Of a stretch of 37,420 nucleotides of DNA, positions 1 through 7,065 are shown piece by piece. The notes under the pieces were generated by a model. The model was not told the origin of the DNA. It made no database searches and saw only the letters and a program-made list of their open reading frames with translations. Numbering within the stretch: position 1 is the stretch's first letter; each line of letters starts with the position of its first letter. Source of the stretch: Nocardiopsis trehalosi NBRC 14201 (GTDB taxonomy: Bacteria; Actinomycetota; Actinomycetes; Streptosporangiales; Streptosporangiaceae); assembly GCF_001552555.1 (NCBI RefSeq), contig NZ_BCRK01000042.1:1-37420 (forward strand), in the 5' to 3' direction. The position numbers and the translations under genes are program-made.

Positions 1-662
1 CCCGCCTCGGCGGGCGCCTGGGGGCGTGCGGCGTCGAGGGCGGCGCGCACGGCCCCGTCGGGCGGATCGGCGCGCACGGGGGGCGTGCGCAGAGCGGCGT
101 CGCGCAGCGCCTTGGCGTTGGCGCCGACCTCGCGCAGGTAGCCGTACACGGTCGATCGGGAGCGGCGGCTGAGGCTGGGGTCGCCCACGCCGACCGCGTC
201 GATGCCCACCGCGCGGCACAGCGCGACGGCGCGCGGGAGGTGGAACGCCTGGGTGACCACGATGGCCGCCTCGACGCCGTAGGTGTCGCGGGCCCGCACC
301 GCGGTGTCCCAGGTGCGGTAGCCGTGCGGGTCGGCGACGACCGCCGCCTCGGGGACGCCGTGCGCGGTCAGGTAGGCGGTCATCGTGTCGGTCTCGTGGT
401 GGGAGACCGGGCGGTTGTCGCCCGACACCAGGACCGCCCGCACCCGGCCCGCCTCGTACAGCCGGACGGCGAGGTCGAGTCGGCGGGCCAGCAGCGGCGA
501 CGGGCCGCTCGGCCAGGCGGCGGCGCCGAGCACGATCACCACCGGCCGCGCGGGGGCGTCGTCGAGTTCCGCCCGATACCGGGCGCTGGCCGCCCGCACC
601 CACACCGTCGGTGCCGCGGCGAGCGCCGCCCCTGCGGCCACCGCCCATGCTCCCGTCCCCAC
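1..662 (-). CDS. DUF218 (SanA/YdcF/ElyC-like) membrane-anchored protein, C-terminus cut by window edge
   Basis: An open frame on the minus strand runs off the left edge, so the C-terminus is missing. GTG at 662 is chosen because GGAGG lies just upstream and no ATG is available. The N-terminus is an Ala/Gly/Val-rich hydrophobic stretch, either a membrane anchor or a signal. It is followed by VVIVLGAAAW, then LVSGDNRPVSHHET, then AYLTAHGVPEAAVVADPHG and AIVVTQAFHLPRAV. These are the hallmark blocks of the DUF218 family: a glycine-rich first strand, an SGD/N motif, the (P)xxxI/V..d block and the FH.pRa block. Relatives such as SanA and ElyC act at the cell envelope, but the reaction they catalyse is not established. 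The next gene (stop at 713) has the same orientation and lies about 50 nt upstream, so cotranscription is possible. Family assignment is fairly secure; cellular role unknown. Confidence 0.78.
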   Translation of the reverse strand, partial: MGTGAWAVAAGAALAAAPTVWVRAASARYRAELDDAPARPVVIVLGAAAWPSGPSPLLARRLDLAVRLYEAGRVRAVLVSGDNRPVSHHETDTMTAYLTAHGVPEAAVVADPHGYRTWDTAVRARDTYGVEAAIVVTQAFHLPRAVALCRAVGIDAVGVGDPSLSRRSRSTVYGYLREVGANAKALRDAALRTPPVRADPPDGAVRAALDAARPQAPAEA

Positions 663-712
663 GCGTCCTCCGCTCGCCTCGGGGGCGCCGGTGGGGCGCC
701 CGCGTCCGCAGC

Positions 713-1108
713 CTAGCGGCCGCCTGCGGCGCCCCCGTCCGGCCTGCGGGCCGGCGGATCGGGCGGACCGCCGAGCACTCGCCGCGCCTCGGCCCACGTC
801 CGTTCGAAGTCCTCCGCGGTGACCTCGGCCGCCCGCGGCCATGCGCGCCACCCGTTCACGGGGGCGTCGCCGAGGACGCCGTACCGCCGTTCGTACGCCC
901 GCATGGCCGCGAGGCCCGCGTGGTCGCGCAGCCGGATGACCTCCACCAGAGAGGCCGCCGTCACCGGCCGCCCGTCCTCCCCGCTGATCTCGACCTGGCG
1001 CGCCGGCCACCCCCTCTCTTCCAACTCGAAGTACAGCCACAGGTCGCGGTCCTCGTCGTAGGCACGGAACCGGGCCGTCACGCCTTCATCGCCACGCACG
1101 CCCTTCAC
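713..1108 (-). CDS. Hypothetical protein, ~131 aa
   Basis: I do not recognise this protein. It is acidic and soluble-looking, with no membrane segment or signal peptide. It contains blocks such as FRAYDEDRDLWLYFELEE and VTAASLVEVIRLRDHAGL, and a C-terminus rich in Ala, Arg and Pro. Codon use matches its neighbours. The start is uncertain. GTG at 1108 follows GGAGGAAGGG on the minus strand, while in-frame ATGs at 1144 and 1165 have no visible ribosome binding site. The leader, ribosome binding site and first ten or so codons recur as about four decayed copies immediately upstream (1200-1680). This supports the low start and means the real promoter may lie within or beyond those copies. The upstream STAND ATPase gene (stop at 1694) is on the same strand, but the repeats separate the two. 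Confidence 0.6.
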   Translation of the reverse strand: MKGVRGDEGVTARFRAYDEDRDLWLYFELEERGWPARQVEISGEDGRPVTAASLVEVIRLRDHAGLAAMRAYERRYGVLGDAPVNGWRAWPRAAEVTAEDFERTWAEARRVLGGPPDPPARRPDGGAAGGR

Positions 1109-1680
1109 CCGCCACCGCCCTTCCTCCGGGGACCGCCGGACCATACGACCCCGCCCCCGCTCCACAACCCCACCGACCGCGCCTTCCCCTCAGCGGGACC
1201 CGGCCGTCACGCCCCCGTAACCGCGCACGCCCTCCACCGGGCAGCACCCTTCCTCGGGGACCGCTGCGGTGCAGCCGTCACGCCCCCGTTCCACAGCCCC
1301 GCCAACCGCGCCTCCCCCAGCGGGATCAGGCCGCCAACCTCCCATCGCGACACACGTCCTCGACCGGGCAGCGCCCATCTCCCGGGAACCGCTGCGGCGC
1401 ACCGACCCGCCCCTCCACGGCCACCGACCGCGCCGCCCCCTGCGCGAGACCGGGCCGTCACACCCCCATCACCGCGCACGCCCGTCACCGGCCACCGTCC
1501 CCGGGGACTGCAGCGCGTACGACCCCACCGACCGCTCCTTCCCCTCAGCGGGCCGGGCCGCCGATCCTCCATCGCGGCGCACGTCCGCCAGCGGCCACCG
1601 GCCGTCCTGTGTGGAACCTGTGGCGCCCCGTCCCGCCCCACTCCACGACCGCGTCGGCCGCCCCTCCCCCTCAGCGGCTT
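1073..1680. repeat. About five degenerate ~125-nt tandem repeats derived from the start region of the adjacent hypothetical gene
   Basis: Units begin near 1073, 1202, 1330, 1453 and 1556. On the plus strand each shows three blocks in the same order: ggccgtcacgcc (with variants), then a block around ccggggaccgc, then accgaccgcgcc...cctcagcggg near its right end. The first unit overlaps the 5' end of the gene at 713-1108 and contains its ribosome binding site and first codons. In the minus-strand frame the gene reads VKGVRGDEGVTAR, and other units still encode PVEGVRGYGGVTAG and PVTGVRGDGGVTAR. Frames are broken and no unit is a full gene. The arrangement looks like repeated local duplication of a promoter and start region followed by decay. 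Any regulatory role is inference. Confidence 0.7.
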
Positions 1681-1693
1681 CTCCGCTCCTTGC

Positions 1694-4600
1694 TCAACGG
1701 ATCTCCCAGCCGGTGAAATCGGGCCGCCCTTCCACCAGGACGCGCCGCCACTCGTCCGCCTCGCCGGCGAGGTCGGCCCGGTCCTGGTCGAGGGCGGCGG
1801 CCTTCGCGTCCGCCAGGTGCGCCGCGACCGCGCTCGGCTCGCTGCCACCCGCCGACAGGATGCGCGCCAGCAGGATCGCCGTCGCGATGCGCCCCGAATG
1901 GTTCGCCCGCTCGCCGTAGGCCGAGCGGGCCAGTTCCGCGTGTTCGCGGGCGGCCTCGATCTGGGCGCGCGAGCGGGGCGCGACCGCCGCCGGGCGCACC
2001 CCCGCGGCGGCGTCGGCGGCCGCCGACGGCCCCACCGCCGCGCGGAACAGCTCCTCGGCGGCGAGGTGGTGGGCGCGGGCCTCCCAGCGCTTGTCGCCGG
2101 GCCCGCCCTGCCGCTCGCTGTCGGCGGCGCGCAGCCGGGCGAACCCGTCGGCCGCCTCGCGGATGAGGGCGCGGCCGTCGGTCCAGTTGCGGTCCCGGAT
2201 GAGGACCCGGCCGAGCGTGAGCTGGGCGCGCCGCATCCCCCACTCGTCGCCCATGCGCTCCATCAGGCCGATGGCCTCCCGCAGCATGTCCGTGCGCCCG
2301 GCGACCGACCACCTCCGCCGCCGCTCGCGCGCCCGGGCCCGGCCGCCGGTGGCGGCGCGGGTGAACGCGGCCTCGGCCCCGTCGGCGTAGGGGCCGAGCC
2401 GGTCGGCCGCCCGCCGCTCCAGCTCCTCGCGGCACTCCTGGCGCAGCTCCATGTGCGTCTTGAGGGTCTGGGGCGCCCGGTTCTCCCGCTCGCGCAGCCG
2501 CAGCTCCCGCGCGTAGTCGCGTTCGACCTGGTCGCGCAGTTCGGTGCGCCGCCGCCGGTTGAACACCAGGTCGCACTCGCGGTACTGGCGCTCCAGCGCG
2601 TCGCCGTCGAGTTCGCCCATCACCCGCAGGCACTGGGCGACGTACCAGTGGCGCTCCTGCCGGGCGAAGCGGACCCGCATCTCCTCCAGCAGGTACCACG
2701 CGTGGAGTTCGCGGCCGCGCGCGGCCAGGACCTGGGCGAGGAGGATGCGGGTGAGGTCGCACTGGGTGTCGTCGCCTTCGGCGGTGAACGCCGCGCCGGC
2801 GCGCTCCAGCAGTTCGCGGGCGGTGTCGTGGCGGCCGAGGTCGAAGTGGAGTTCGGCCAGGTTGTACAGCGTGCGGGCGTGCCACCAGCGTTCGCCGGTC
2901 TCCGCGAAGACCCGCTCGGCGAGGGTCAGCTCCCGCTGTGCCGCGTCCAGGTCGCCCCACCGCTGCAGGCTGACCGCCCGCGAGCGGCGGGCGCGTGCCG
3001 TCCACCGCTGGTCGGCGTCGATCTCGGCGAACACGTAGGCGGCCCGCTGCGCGTAGGTGTCGCCCATCCGGTAGCCGCCCCGGCCGCCGGACAGCTCGGA
3101 GGCGTCGAGCAGGCCCATGCCCAGGGCGAGCGCGTCGCGGTTCCCGAGGGCGACGGCGAGCTGCGCCTCGACCGCCTGGTCCCACTCCGCCCAGTGGGCG
3201 CGGATCTCCGAGCAGATCGCCGCGACGGCGCGCGCCAGCCGCCACGCGACGCGGACCAGGCCGTCGTCGGCGGCCATCCAGATGCAGCCGAGCACCACCT
3301 CGCTCTCGCGGTCCAGCCACTCGTGGGGGCGTTCCGGGGCGGTGAGGCCGAGGTCCCGGTGGACCCGGTCCAGCCCCGCGTCGGCCGCGAGGGGCGGCTG
3401 GGGGAAGCCGACGTCGGCCGGGCGGCGGCTCTCGGCGACCCGCTCCACCAGCCACGCGTAGGCGCGGACGAGTCGGGCGCGGGCGGCCCGGGTCGCCTCC
3501 TCGGTCCACGCCCGGCCCTCCTCCTCGGTCAGGCCGAAGTCGGTGGGGCGCAGCGCCCGCAGCGTGTCCCGGACCAGCTCGTGCAGCCGGTACCGGTAGA
3601 CGCCGTCGTCGGCCCGGCCCAGCGCCTGGAGGAGGTAGAGCGACTGCAGTTCCTCGATCACGGCGCGCGCCGCCGCCCGGTCCACCCCGAGCAGGGCGGC
3701 CGCCGCGTAGTCGGCGACCTCGTCCATGCCGGTGGCCGCCATGCGGCGCAGCAGCAGCCGCGCCGCCGGGCCGCACATCCGGTAGACCACGGTGAACGAC
3801 GCGGGGAAGCCGCGCGGCCCCAGCAGCGGGGTCTCGTCCTCGCGCCGCAGCTTCTCCAGCAGCCGACCGGCGTCGGGCCCCGACGGCGAGGCCAGGTGCC
3901 GCCCGCACATCGACACCGCCAGCGGCAGGCCGTGGCAGTGCTCCACGATGCGCCGGCGCAGCCCCCGCTCCTGGTCGACGTCGGCGGCGGGGTCGACGGG
4001 GGCCAGGCGCTCCAGCAGGTCGACGCCCTCGTCGGCGGTGAGTCCGTCGATCGTGACCGCCGTGAACGCGAACGCCGCGTCCTGGAACGACCGGCGGCTC
4101 GTGACGAGCACCGCGCTGAGGGCGCTGTTCGGCAGCAGCGCCTCCACCTGCGCCGGGTCCTCGGCGTTCTCCAGCAGGAGAAGCATCCGCCGCCCGGCCG
4201 TGATGGTGCGCCAGGCGTCCTCCAGCTGCCGGCGGGGGCCGCGCGGGGTGTCCCCGGCCGCGTCCAGGGCCTCCTCCAGGAGGCTCGTCACCGTGCGCGG
4301 CACGCTCGTGCCGAGCCGGGGGCCGGCGGCCAGGCCGTCCGCCTCGGGCTCCTCGGTGCGGCGGCGCACCCGGGGCAGCCACCGCGCCCGCCCGGCCTCG
4401 GGCACGGCGCCGGTTCCGGGGGCCGCGCGGAGGCCGTTGGCGTCGGGGGCGGTGTCGTCGGCGCCGTCGGGCGACAGGTTGCGGCTCAGGTCCATCCAGC
4501 GCACGCCGTCGGGGAAGCGGTCGGCGACCTGGCGCGCCACCCGGTTGGCGAGCTGGCTCTTGCCCGTCGCGGGCAGGCCCGTGACGACGATGACCAGCGG

Positions 4601-5023
4601 GGGCTCGTGCGCCGTCGCGGCCCCGCGCGCGAGCCGGGGCGCGGCCAGACCGCGCCACCCGTCGCGCGGGAAGCGGGTGAACAGGGACCGCATCCGCTCC
4701 TGCTCGGCGTCGTAGCCGACGAAGTGCGCGACCGGCTGCAGGAGGTTGTTGCCGAACCCCTCCTTCCAGACGGGACGGCCGGAGCGGGGGCCGCCCAGCG
4801 CCTCGGGGCCCAGGTAGACGGCCGCGATGGCCTGGCCGACGGCGCCCAGCAGGCTGCACGTCCACAGCACCGAACGGGGCAGGTCCTGGAACATGTCGGG
4901 GGTGTTCTGCAGCCAGACGGCGGCGGCGACGAACAGCACCGCGCCGAACCCGAGCACCGACCGCACCACCCGCGCCCGGCCCGGCGGCCGCCCGCCACCG
5001 TCCCACGCCTTCCGGTCGCCCAT
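1694..5023 (-). CDS. STAND ATPase A: two TM segments, NB-ARC-type NTPase, TPR-like C-terminus (~1109 aa)
   Basis: ATG at 5023 is preferred because GGGAG sits 5 nt upstream; the frame stays open to an ATG at 5143. Two hydrophobic segments lie at about residues 22-38 and 50-71, giving a membrane anchor with the rest probably cytosolic. The NTPase core has Walker A GLPATGKS (149-156), a hydrophobic Walker B strand LLLLENAED (281-289) in which Glu replaces the usual Asp, VLVTSRRSF as the sensor-like motif, and GLPLA at 365-369. The C-terminal half is all-helical with TPR-like units such as RWWHARTLYNLAELHFDLGR. STAND proteins are signal-responsive switches that oligomerise on ligand binding, and many bacterial ones are antiviral. 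The paralogue at 7066-10212 has the same architecture, and a CRISPR array lies just upstream. A role in immunity is inferred. Signalling in development or regulation is the main alternative. Confidence 0.85.
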   Translation of the reverse strand: MGDRKAWDGGGRPPGRARVVRSVLGFGAVLFVAAAVWLQNTPDMFQDLPRSVLWTCSLLGAVGQAIAAVYLGPEALGGPRSGRPVWKEGFGNNLLQPVAHFVGYDAEQERMRSLFTRFPRDGWRGLAAPRLARGAATAHEPPLVIVVTGLPATGKSQLANRVARQVADRFPDGVRWMDLSRNLSPDGADDTAPDANGLRAAPGTGAVPEAGRARWLPRVRRRTEEPEADGLAAGPRLGTSVPRTVTSLLEEALDAAGDTPRGPRRQLEDAWRTITAGRRMLLLLENAEDPAQVEALLPNSALSAVLVTSRRSFQDAAFAFTAVTIDGLTADEGVDLLERLAPVDPAADVDQERGLRRRIVEHCHGLPLAVSMCGRHLASPSGPDAGRLLEKLRREDETPLLGPRGFPASFTVVYRMCGPAARLLLRRMAATGMDEVADYAAAALLGVDRAAARAVIEELQSLYLLQALGRADDGVYRYRLHELVRDTLRALRPTDFGLTEEEGRAWTEEATRAARARLVRAYAWLVERVAESRRPADVGFPQPPLAADAGLDRVHRDLGLTAPERPHEWLDRESEVVLGCIWMAADDGLVRVAWRLARAVAAICSEIRAHWAEWDQAVEAQLAVALGNRDALALGMGLLDASELSGGRGGYRMGDTYAQRAAYVFAEIDADQRWTARARRSRAVSLQRWGDLDAAQRELTLAERVFAETGERWWHARTLYNLAELHFDLGRHDTARELLERAGAAFTAEGDDTQCDLTRILLAQVLAARGRELHAWYLLEEMRVRFARQERHWYVAQCLRVMGELDGDALERQYRECDLVFNRRRRTELRDQVERDYARELRLRERENRAPQTLKTHMELRQECREELERRAADRLGPYADGAEAAFTRAATGGRARARERRRRWSVAGRTDMLREAIGLMERMGDEWGMRRAQLTLGRVLIRDRNWTDGRALIREAADGFARLRAADSERQGGPGDKRWEARAHHLAAEELFRAAVGPSAAADAAAGVRPAAVAPRSRAQIEAAREHAELARSAYGERANHSGRIATAILLARILSAGGSEPSAVAAHLADAKAAALDQDRADLAGEADEWRRVLVEGRPDFTGWEIR

Positions 5024-5301
5024 CCGCGCTCCCACCGTCGACGCCAGCGCACCGGTGCGGGCCGCCCCCGCGCGGACGGCCGTGTCCCACCGCCGCCCAC
5101 CGGTCCGCCGCTCGCGCCGACCACCGCGAAACCCCGCGTCCACGGGGATTCCGCGTCATCCACTCCGACGGTCGTCCACCCTCCCACGTTCCCGCAACCC
5201 CACGCCCCAACGGCCCACTCCGGCCACGAGACCGCCGTGCCCGGTCGACCGCCGCGTAGCGGTGAGTCGACGGCCATCCGGTGGAATGCGAACGTCTTGG
5301 A

Positions 5302-5573
5302 GGGACCATCCCCGCACGCGCGGGGAGAAGCCGGCATCGTGAGCACGCGAAACGATCCGGAGGGGCCATCCCCGCCTGCGCGGGGAGCAGTGGAGACCTA
5401 CGTCGACCGCATCGCCCCGGTGGGGGCCATCCCCGCGCGCGCGGGGAGCAGCGCGCCGCTTCGGCGGCGTGTTCGGCGGCGGTGGGGTCATCCCCGCGCG
5501 CGCGGGGAGCAGCGCTCGGACAGGTAGGCCGCGACCCGCTGCCGGGGGTCATCCCCGCGCGCGCGGGGAGCAG
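5302..5573 (-). CRISPR. Orphan CRISPR array, type I-E-like repeats (5 repeats, 4 spacers)
   Basis: Repeats of 29 nt occupy 5302-5330, 5362-5390, 5423-5451, 5484-5512 and 5545-5573. Spacers are 31, 32, 32 and 32 nt. The last two repeats are identical, and the first differs at several positions (it starts ggga and ends gagaag). Read on the minus strand, the repeat begins CTGCTCCCCGCGCGCGCGGG, the usual actinobacterial and E. coli type I-E form with a GC-rich stem. Transcription should therefore run right to left, with the leader beyond 5573 and the degenerate repeat at the leader-distal end, as expected for an ageing array. No cas gene occurs anywhere in the window, so effector and adaptation proteins would have to act in trans. 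Confidence 0.93.
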
Positions 5574-5660
5574 TCTTTGTGACCTGGGGGTTCATCGCGG
5601 CGGAGGGCCGTTTTCGGCAACTTGTTGTGACGCCCCGGGCGGAGTTCCGGGGAAGGGTAC
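5574..5660 (-). promoter_or_regulatory. Probable CRISPR leader
   Basis: This stretch is comparatively AT-rich and adjoins the repeat that is intact and identical to its neighbour. On the minus strand it includes CAACAAGTTGCCGAAAAC and ends AGGTCACAAAGA right before the first repeat. Position and orientation fit a type I-E leader that would carry the array promoter. The assignment rests on placement and composition only. The remaining bases up to 5785 show no gene. Confidence 0.5.
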
Positions 5661-5785
5661 CGCGACCGCCGCAGGCGGTGCGGGGGTTCGGCCAGGTCGA
5701 TGGGGTCGGCGGGGTCGGCGGCTTCCGCACCGGGTGTGCAGCGGGCTTGCGCCCGCCGCACCACCCGGCGCTCCGGGTCGGTCGG

Positions 5786-6712
5786 TCAGGAGGGCATGAC
5801 CTCGACCGCGATCTTGCCTCGGACGTGGCCCTCCTCGCTGCGGCGGTGGGCGTCGGCGGCGCGCTCCAGCGGGTAGGTCTCCGCGACGTCCACCGTCAGC
5901 TTGCCCGCCTCGACCAGGTCGACGAGCGCCGTCAGGTCGGCGCGGTCCGGCCGGACGAACACGTAGGCGCCGCCCCGCTCCGCGACCGACGCGTCCACGA
6001 TCGACGCCACCCGGGACGCGGGCACGCCCAGGTCGTAGGTGGAGATGAGCGCCTCGCCGCCGACCAGGTCGAGGGAGGCGGTGGGCGCCCCGATCGCCTG
6101 GACGCGCTCGACCAGGCCATCCCCGTAGGTCACGGGTTCGGCGCCCAGGGACCGCAGGTAGTCGTGGTTGCGCTCCGACGCCGTCCCGATGACGCGCGCC
6201 CCCGCCGCGCGGGCGAGCTGCACCGCGACCGACCCCACCCCGCCCGCTGCGGCGTGGACGAGCACCGTGTCCTCCGGCCCGATCTTGAGCGCGTGGTGGA
6301 GCGCCTGGTAGGCGGTCAGCCCGACGAGCGGCAGGCTCGCGGCCTGGGCCCAGCTCAGGTTGCGGGGCTTGCGGGCCAGGGTGCGCACCGGTGCGGCCAC
6401 CTTCTCCGCGAACGTGCCGCCCTTGACGACGTCCTTGCGCACGTAGCCGATGACCTCGTCACCGGGGGAGAACTCCGGCACGGCGGGGCCCGTGGCCTCG
6501 ACCGTCCCGGCGACGTCCCACCCGGGCACGACCGGGAAGAACACGTCAATGGCGCCGTCCAGGTAGCCCTCGCGCATCTTCCAGTCCACCGGGTTCACCG
6601 AGGACGCCGCGACCCGGACCAGCACCGAGTCGGGGCCGACCTTCGGCTCGGGGATGTCGGCCACCTCCAGCACCTCGGGGCCGCCGTACCGCCGATAGAC
6701 GATCGCCTTCAC
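5786..6712 (-). CDS. NADPH:quinone-oxidoreductase-like medium-chain dehydrogenase/reductase
   Basis: The protein (308 aa) follows the zinc-independent MDR/quinone oxidoreductase pattern. It opens with VKAIVYRRYGGPEVLEVADI, has SSVNPVDWKMREG in the substrate-side GroES-like domain, and has the nucleotide-binding loop HAAAGGVGSVAVQLARAAGA of the Rossmann fold. It ends in GKIAVEV, typical of the family. The cysteine and histidine zinc ligands of alcohol dehydrogenases are absent, so NAD(P)H-dependent reduction of quinones or enals is the likely chemistry. GTG at 6712 is favoured because AGAAGG lies 8 nt upstream; an in-frame ATG at 6728-6730 has no separate ribosome binding site. It sits alone between the CRISPR leader and STAND ATPase B on the same strand. 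The substrate cannot be deduced. Confidence 0.85.
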   Translation of the reverse strand: MKAIVYRRYGGPEVLEVADIPEPKVGPDSVLVRVAASSVNPVDWKMREGYLDGAIDVFFPVVPGWDVAGTVEATGPAVPEFSPGDEVIGYVRKDVVKGGTFAEKVAAPVRTLARKPRNLSWAQAASLPLVGLTAYQALHHALKIGPEDTVLVHAAAGGVGSVAVQLARAAGARVIGTASERNHDYLRSLGAEPVTYGDGLVERVQAIGAPTASLDLVGGEALISTYDLGVPASRVASIVDASVAERGGAYVFVRPDRADLTALVDLVEAGKLTVDVAETYPLERAADAHRRSEEGHVRGKIAVEVMPS

Positions 6713-7065
6713 GCCTGTCACCTTCTCCATCTCCGTCGGGCTGCCGTCCGCAGCGGGCGTCGCGGCCCTCGGCCGCGTCCACCGCCGCGCGTGCCGGTGC
6801 GGCCGCGCGAGGGCGGCCCGGCACGGCCCCGGCCGACCGGGACTGCGCGCACGGTCCGCCGCCCGCCCGGCCGATGCGTGCCCGTCCGGGCACGCATCGG
6901 CACGCGTTCGGCCGGGGCACGCCCCCCGACGCGCCCCGGCCGTCCCCCTCGCCTACCCGCCCCACGCCCCGTTACGCATTCCCGCCCCCGCGATCTCCCC
7001 CGGTCCCGGGTGTCCCGCGTCACGCCCCCGCACGGCCCCCGCGCGGCGTGCCCGGGACGCCGCCG
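6713..7065. other. Intergenic stretch with two hairpins, no gene seen
   Basis: This lies between the oxidoreductase start and the stop of STAND ATPase B, both on the minus strand. Apart from the perfect hairpin at 6871-6900 there is a looser one (ggccggggc at 6910-6918 pairing with gccccggcc at 6933-6941). Open frames crossing it have no family signature and poor starts. A promoter for the oxidoreductase should lie here, but I see no clear -10/-35 pair. Confidence 0.45.
6871..6900 (-). terminator. Perfect 14-bp hairpin, probable transcription terminator
   Basis: The arms ccgatgcgtgcccg and cgggcacgcatcgg are exact complements around a 2-nt centre. It lies downstream of the stop of STAND ATPase B (7066) and upstream of the oxidoreductase gene. 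There is no U-tract. U-less hairpins often serve as terminators in high-GC actinomycetes, but because it is nearly a continuous palindrome a protein-binding operator for the oxidoreductase gene is also possible. Confidence 0.5.

Noticed and set aside
611-5527. A 1638-codon open frame on the plus strand
   Set aside because: Antisense to STAND ATPase A, whose motifs are on the other strand. It also runs through the CRISPR repeats and has no recognisable domains; a product of high GC.
1671-5552. A 1293-codon minus-strand frame over the same region, including CRISPR repeats read as peptide
   Set aside because: Arg/Pro/Gly-rich shadow; the true gene in another frame has the Walker motifs and TPR blocks.
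5302-5573. Spacer self-targeting within the window
   Set aside because: I looked for spacer pieces elsewhere in the window and saw no match beyond GC-rich short words; a proper search is needed for the genome.
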